Part shown: positions 59,892 to 64,000 of the stretch, in pieces
How the letters are laid out: every line of letters begins with the position of its first letter
Position numbering within the stretch: position 1 is the stretch's first letter
Source of the DNA: Hoyosella sp. YIM 151337
GTDB lineage: Bacteria > Actinomycetota > Actinomycetes > Mycobacteriales > Mycobacteriaceae
DNA: 64,000 nt
NCBI RefSeq assembly: GCF_026041215.1
Contig: NZ_JAPEIQ010000019.1
Span: forward strand, 1 to 64,000
Direction: 5' to 3'
The notes under the pieces: model-generated
Databases searched by the model: none
What the model saw: only the letters and a program-made list of their open reading frames with translations
Told to the model about the DNA's origin: nothing
Translations under genes and position numbers: made by a program

Positions 59892-60695
59892 GTGCCCGAG
59901 GGCCACACTCTGCACCGGCTCGCGCGAAGGCACAATGAATGCTTCGCGGGCCACCAGGTCCGTGTGAGCAGTCCGCAAGGCCGGTTCACCGAGGGCGCCC
60001 GGCAGGTGAGCGGCCGGGTCTTCACAGGCGCAGAAGCATGGGGAAAGCACCTGCTGCACCACTACGACGGTGGCGCGATCGTCCACATTCACCTCGGGCT
60101 GTATGGAGCTTTCACCGAGCACGCCGCGCCCATGCCTGCGCCAGTAGGCGAAGTCCGGATGCGCATAGCGGGGCAGGACTGGGGCACCGACCTGCGCGGT
60201 CCGGCCCGCTGCGCCGTAATTACTCAGTATGAGGCTGGCCAGTTGTTTTCCAGGCTGGGCCCCGACCCGCTCCGCGCGGACGCTGACGCTGACGCCGAGC
60301 GTGCGGCGGCTCGCGTACTGCGCTCGCGGGCAGCCATCGGCGGACTCCTCCTCAACCAGGAGGTCATTGCGGGTGTTGGCAACGTCTACCGGGCGGAGGT
60401 GCTTTTCCGGCAAGGTCTCAACCCATTCCGCACGGGTACATCGCTTGTGCGCGACGACTGGGATCGTCTCTGGCAAGACCTCATCGAGTTGATGCCAGTT
60501 GGCGTCCGTGAAGGCAAGATGATCACGGTGCGCCCGCAGCACGATAGCGGCGAACCGGCCTACGCACCGGGCCGGCCCCGCACGTACGTGTACCGGCGAG
60601 CAGGGGAGAAGTGCCGCGTCTGCGGCACCGTCATCCTGCAGAGCGAACTGCAGGCACGCAAGATCTTCTGGTGCCCCTCATGTCAGCCTGCATGA
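59892..60695 (+). CDS. nei: Formamidopyrimidine/endonuclease VIII DNA glycosylase (Nei2)
   Basis: 267 aa from GTG. PEGHTLHRLARRH carries the catalytic Pro2-Glu3. The middle has AWGKHLLHHYDGGAIVHIHLGLYG and the helix-two-turn-helix LLNQEVIAGVGNVYRAEVLF. The C-terminal zinc finger is CRVCGTVILQSELQARKIFWCPSCQ. Removes oxidised pyrimidines and purines in base excision repair. Same length and place as Rv2464c. Confidence 0.95.
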   Translation: MPEGHTLHRLARRHNECFAGHQVRVSSPQGRFTEGARQVSGRVFTGAEAWGKHLLHHYDGGAIVHIHLGLYGAFTEHAAPMPAPVGEVRMRIAGQDWGTDLRGPARCAVITQYEAGQLFSRLGPDPLRADADADAERAAARVLRSRAAIGGLLLNQEVIAGVGNVYRAEVLFRQGLNPFRTGTSLVRDDWDRLWQDLIELMPVGVREGKMITVRPQHDSGEPAYAPGRPRTYVYRRAGEKCRVCGTVILQSELQARKIFWCPSCQPA

Positions 60696-60715
60696 TTGAG
60701 GCGCCTAGCGCGGCA

Positions 60716-61477
60716 CTAGAAGTCGAAGCCACCCATGTCGAAACCGCCCCCGTCGGCATCGCCGCCACCGAAGTCGCCGTAGTCGCCTTGATCTCCGTAG
60801 TCTCCCGCGCCCGCGTCACCGCCACCACCGGCGTCCGCGCCAGCACCGCTTTCGAACGCGGCCGCGTCATAGTTCACACCGGACATTCCCGCGAAGAGAG
60901 CGCTGAAGAGGAACACTGACCCTATGCCCCATGCGCCCGCTACGAGCGCCGGCTTCCACCAGGGTTCCGAATACCAGCCGGCCGGGACCGGTCGGCCCGC
61001 GACCGTACCGCCCGGGTAGTAGTTCGGCGTGCGGTCCGATGGCCGCGGGGAGGCGCTGACATCCCTGCCCTCGACTTGCACGGTCCGTTCTTCACTCACC
61101 TGACCGGCACGCGACTGCCCGTCAAGTCCGGGCAGAGGCGGGCCAGGGTCCATTCCCATTGCTTCGCGCGCGGCGCGCACGTAGTAGAGTCCCTCCATCG
61201 CTGTCTCCTGCGCCAGTTGAGCCTGCCTCGGCGTCTGTGCGCTCTCGATCTGGCCGCCCGCCGCTGTGTAGCGTTCGGATGCGTCGGCAAGCGCCTGCTT
61301 GGAAGCATCATCAGACCCGGTGAGGTTCAGAACTTGGCCGCCGAGCCGGTCGATCCAGCGGCGCGCTTCCGCCTGCGCGTCCTCAATCGGGACCCCCGCC
61401 GTGCCACTGCGTGCTGAGTTTGCGCGAACCACGAAGACGATGATCAGAATCACCAGGGCTATAAGGAGTAGTTCCAT
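60716..61477 (-). CDS. Membrane protein with Gly/Asp-rich tail
   Basis: 253 aa from ATG 61477, with GGAAG upstream; an ATG at 61507 is less likely. An N-terminal helix (MELLLIALVILIIVFVVRA), a helical soluble region (IEDAQAEARRWIDRLGGQVLNLTGSDDASKQALADASERY... ETAMEGLYYVRAAREAMG), and a second membrane helix (KPALVAGAWGIGSVFLFSALFAG). The last ~50 residues are Gly/Asp/Ala repeats (GGGGDAGAGDYGDQGDYGDF). Widespread in Mycobacteriales beside nei2 as far as I recall; function unknown. Confidence 0.7.
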   Translation of the reverse strand: MELLLIALVILIIVFVVRANSARSGTAGVPIEDAQAEARRWIDRLGGQVLNLTGSDDASKQALADASERYTAAGGQIESAQTPRQAQLAQETAMEGLYYVRAAREAMGMDPGPPLPGLDGQSRAGQVSEERTVQVEGRDVSASPRPSDRTPNYYPGGTVAGRPVPAGWYSEPWWKPALVAGAWGIGSVFLFSALFAGMSGVNYDAAAFESGAGADAGGGGDAGAGDYGDQGDYGDFGGGDADGGGFDMGGFDF

Positions 61478-61570
61478 CACGCCACTTCCGTCGGAGAACT
61501 GAACCACTGCGAGTATTTAGTTCCACCGTACCGATCGCACACGCCGCCGTCGTCAGGCAGAGTCGGAGGT

Positions 61571-63169
61571 ATGCCCCACTTCAGCGAACAGCGTGGATTC
61601 GGTGCCTGGCTGCGGCTGTGGCCGGTCGCGCTCCTGGCACTCGCGGTAGTGGGTCTCGCTGCGGCCGAGGTTATCCCCACCTGGTCGGGCCTTGTCTACT
61701 TGGTGGGAATACCACCGCTGGACATGTTCGCCGATATGCGGTTGCTCCTTGTGATCGCGCCCACGTGGCCGGCATTCATCGGTTTGGTGGTTGTACTGGC
61801 CGCGGTGCGGATCGCGGTGCTGGCGTACTTGCTCGGGGGTTTGGACTGGCGGCGCCTGCGTTTCGCGGGTGCGTTCTATGCGATCGCGGCTGGGCCCGCA
61901 CTGATTTCCGCGCAAGCAAGCTACATGGGCTACGCGGTGCTGTACGTGCGCATCTTCTGGATTTCAATTGCAATAACCGTTCTCACGTTCATCGTCCTTG
62001 CTGCAGCGCCATGGGACGGGAGCCTGCGATTACGCAGCGCGGTTGCGAACGGGGTACGCAGCTACAAACGGATTGCTGCACTCGCGGGTTATCTCTTTAT
62101 CGTCGCCGCACTTGGGGGAGTGGCGGAAGCGATTCCGGCGCTCACGTTCGGCCTCGTCATCCTCACAGCCGCCGTGACCTGCATCGTGATCGTGGTGCTC
62201 CCGCGGATCGGGTCTCAGCGTTCCCTGCTGTGGCCGCTGCCGGTGGTGCTGGCTGGAGCCTTGGTCTTCATGACCGTATGGGGTGTGGACCGGTTGCTTG
62301 TGCGTGAACCAGAGCCGCCGACACGTGAGGGGAGCCTGATGGTGATGTCAGGAATCAACTCCTCATCGGGGAATGGTGCGGCGTTCCGGCTCGATCCCAC
62401 AACCTTCGGATTCACCTGCGAGCAGATGTACTACTACTCCTACGCCGGGCCGGGCGACGGCGCACCGGACGCGGACGCCGTCTGCGAGATCCGGACCGGA
62501 GCGCCGTTCGAAGGCAGCGACACCCATCAGCCGATCGATCAGCTAGCGGAGAATCTGGCGTTGCAGGTCGAAGGTGTGCCCCGGCCACTGACTGTGGTCG
62601 GACACTCGCATTCTGCGTGGATAGCCTGGCTGACCGCGTCGACCAGGGAAAATCTCCCGGTTGACAATGTCATCGTCTTTAGTGCGTTCCCAGAGAGCGG
62701 CCATGGTTACGTGGATGCGCACGAGGAGGCGCCCGGCCGGATCGCGAGCGACTTGCTGCGCATCATCGCGCCTATCGCGATCGAACTGGGGATGGTACTC
62801 GCGATCGAGTCACCCGCTTTGGAGCGGATGTTAGGCGACCCGGATGGGCCGTCGGAAATCATGCGCGCGCCCCTGGTTGATCACATTCGCGGCCTGAGTA
62901 TCGTCGCGGCGACAGACTTGGTCCTGATGCCGGGTGGCTGGAAAATCGGCGCAGACGTCAATGCGTGCCCCAAATGGGTCTCTCATCCGACGCTGCCGAA
63001 CGCTCCCGAGGTGGCGCACGAGGTAAACCGCTTTCTTGATGGCGGCGCGGCGTCCGAGTGCCGCCCGGTCGTCGCATCGGTTCTTTCAGCGGTCAGCCGT
63101 CCGTTTGGTGTTCCTCGTCACGATCAAATCGAAAGGGTTTTCTCCCGCGAGAATTCCGGCGAAGCTTAG
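61571..63169 (+). CDS. Membrane-anchored alpha/beta hydrolase-like protein
   Basis: 532 aa. Residues 1-~245 have six to seven hydrophobic helices (WPVALLALAVVGLAAAEVIP; AFIGLVVVLAAVRIAVLAYL; LFIVAALGGVAEAIPALTF; LVFMTVWGVDRLL). The remainder is extracytoplasmic and has VVGHSHSAWIAWLTA, a nucleophile-elbow-like GHSHS, with possible acid and His further on (HLPNAPEVAHEV). Resembles surface-facing lipase/esterase proteins of mycolate bacteria. Catalytic competence is not certain. Confidence 0.65.
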   Translation: MPHFSEQRGFGAWLRLWPVALLALAVVGLAAAEVIPTWSGLVYLVGIPPLDMFADMRLLLVIAPTWPAFIGLVVVLAAVRIAVLAYLLGGLDWRRLRFAGAFYAIAAGPALISAQASYMGYAVLYVRIFWISIAITVLTFIVLAAAPWDGSLRLRSAVANGVRSYKRIAALAGYLFIVAALGGVAEAIPALTFGLVILTAAVTCIVIVVLPRIGSQRSLLWPLPVVLAGALVFMTVWGVDRLLVREPEPPTREGSLMVMSGINSSSGNGAAFRLDPTTFGFTCEQMYYYSYAGPGDGAPDADAVCEIRTGAPFEGSDTHQPIDQLAENLALQVEGVPRPLTVVGHSHSAWIAWLTASTRENLPVDNVIVFSAFPESGHGYVDAHEEAPGRIASDLLRIIAPIAIELGMVLAIESPALERMLGDPDGPSEIMRAPLVDHIRGLSIVAATDLVLMPGGWKIGADVNACPKWVSHPTLPNAPEVAHEVNRFLDGGAASECRPVVASVLSAVSRPFGVPRHDQIERVFSRENSGEA

Positions 63170-63194
63170 GAGCCAGGGAACACGAGGAGGGTCG

Positions 63195-63500
63195 ATGAAC
63201 GTTGAACCAGATATGACTGCATCGGTTGAACACGACGTCATCGGCCAGCGTTTTCGCCTTCTTGTAGACGGTCGTCGTGTGGGTTTTGCGGACTACGTCG
63301 TAAAGGACCATGTCCGTGTTTTCAATCACACCGTGGTTAATCCGGAAGACCAAGGAAATGGATTCGCTGGCGCGATAATCAAAGCTGCCCTCGACGACAG
63401 CAGAAACTTGGGCCTGCACGTAGTACCGGCGTGCTCGTTCGTGCGCCATTTCATCGCCAAGAATCCTGAGTACGCCAGCCTCATCGCGCGCGAAAACTGA
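63195..63500 (+). CDS. Small GNAT-like acetyltransferase (NATD1 type)
   Basis: 101 aa from ATG 63195 with GAGGAGGG upstream. VEHDVIGQRFRLLVDGRRVGFADYVVKDHVRVFNHTVVNPEDQGNGFAGAIIKAALDDSRNLGLHVVPACSFVRHFIAKNPEYASLI is the short GNAT fold with the acetyl-CoA loop Q/NxxGxGxA-like (DQGNGFAG) and the CSF block. Stress-related in other bacteria; acceptor unknown. Confidence 0.88.
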   Translation: MNVEPDMTASVEHDVIGQRFRLLVDGRRVGFADYVVKDHVRVFNHTVVNPEDQGNGFAGAIIKAALDDSRNLGLHVVPACSFVRHFIAKNPEYASLIAREN

Positions 63501-63511
63501 GGGACGAGAGC

Positions 63512-64000
63512 GTGGACCCAGTTCGCTTGCCGTACGCGCCGCCCGCGCTCAGCGGAGGAACAGCCGGGCGGGCGCGTGACGGCCGTTATCTGGGGCGGAT
63601 CCGGGACGTCTCGACCCGGCGCTGGGACGGGAGCGGACCCTTCTCGGCGCGGCGTACGCAGCGTAAAGGCTGGTTCTATGCGGCGGCATTCACCCCGCGG
63701 TATCTCTTGGGGTTCGCGATCGTGGACGCGGGCTACCTCGGGACCGCGTTTGTCTATCTCAAGGATCGGCAAACGGGGAAGTTCCGCGAACACAAGGCGG
63801 CGTTGCCGCTGGCTTTCCCCGCTGATTTCGCGCCAAGCCTTGATGCCGAGTGGAATGTGGCACGCGGCCGCCGCCGCTGGAACATCACACCGGGCGACTC
63901 CGGCTGGGCGGTGCGCTTCACCGGCCCTGCGCTCGACGCGGAATTACTGATAATCGACGATCAGCCGGGACTCACGGCAATCAGTTCTGCTCCGGGCCGG
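63512..64000 (+). CDS. DUF2804 protein, cut by window end
   Basis: At least 163 aa from GTG 63512, 12 bases after the GNAT-like stop, open to the last base. VDPVRLPYAPPALSGGTAGRARDGRYLGRIRDVSTRRWDGSGPF, then KGWFYAAAFTPRYLLGFAIVDAGYLGTAFVYLKDRQTGKF, match the DUF2804 pattern (Trp-rich beta-sandwich). The C-terminus is outside the window. Confidence 0.7.
   Translation, partial: MDPVRLPYAPPALSGGTAGRARDGRYLGRIRDVSTRRWDGSGPFSARRTQRKGWFYAAAFTPRYLLGFAIVDAGYLGTAFVYLKDRQTGKFREHKAALPLAFPADFAPSLDAEWNVARGRRRWNITPGDSGWAVRFTGPALDAELLIIDDQPGLTAISSAPGR

Noticed and set aside
1-64000. CRISPR arrays, rRNA genes and insertion-sequence transposases
   Set aside because: No regularly spaced repeats, no rRNA sequence and no IS-type transposase were seen; the serine recombinase is the only mobility enzyme.

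Overview
The window comes from a high-GC actinomycete, most likely a mycolic-acid-type member of Mycobacteriales (Rhodococcus, Dietzia or Hoyosella-like; genus not resolvable by eye). The evidence is the gene order on the right side: single-strand binding protein, EttA, giant NAD-glutamate dehydrogenase, thioesterase, hypothetical, truncated haemoglobin O, HNH protein, PepN, Rv2466c-type DsbA protein, RpiB and Nei2. As I remember it, this matches the Mycobacterium tuberculosis Rv2478c to Rv2464c neighbourhood. The window has two parts. Bases 1 to about 25,483 are the right part of an integrative and conjugative element (ICE). Bases about 25,449 to 64,000 are host chromosome with at least two accessory inserts. 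| ICE part: at the left edge lie a decayed cytosine methyltransferase tail, a TRM11-like methyltransferase, a TetR regulator divergent from a coupled pair of bacterial PH-domain membrane proteins, and an AraC regulator. Then come an ArdC-type antirestriction protease, a primase/polymerase, a membrane-plus-HTH protein (DUF2637), a ParB-like protein, and an actinobacterial type IV secretion set: VirB8-like candidate, transglycosylase/M23 hydrolase, two small two-helix pilin-like proteins, VirB6-like membrane protein, SCO6880 protein, VirB4 ATPase and VirD4 coupling protein. An SSB, a DUF4913 protein, a small ORF and a large serine recombinase follow. The recombinase stop codon lies inside a tRNA-Arg(TCT) gene, which marks the right attachment site. 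No relaxase is visible; it and the left end must lie upstream. Most ICE genes overlap by 1 to 4 bases in long coupled runs, and almost every remaining gap carries a shared short element, GYGCACCT, which looks like a regulon operator. | Host part: next to the tRNA is a four-gene operon with a SipW-type (His) signal peptidase and three alternate-signal-peptide exported proteins, two of them paralogues, a plausible surface-fibre system. Then come a CopD/CtaG membrane protein and the ssb to glbO block, a MscS channel, an iron-siderophore binding lipoprotein with an IdeR-like box, HNH protein, DUF5130 and PepN. | Between PepN and the Rv2466c homologue sits an insert of about 11 kb: methyltransferase, TetR, a secreted Asp/His-rich-tailed protein, a sodium:solute symporter divergent from two DUF1989 proteins and a urea-carboxylase-family enzyme (best read as a guanidine carboxylase/carboxyguanidine deiminase set), and an SGNH hydrolase. 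The window ends with Nei2, a Gly/Asp-rich membrane protein, a membrane-anchored alpha/beta hydrolase, a GNAT-like protein and a DUF2804 gene cut by the window end.
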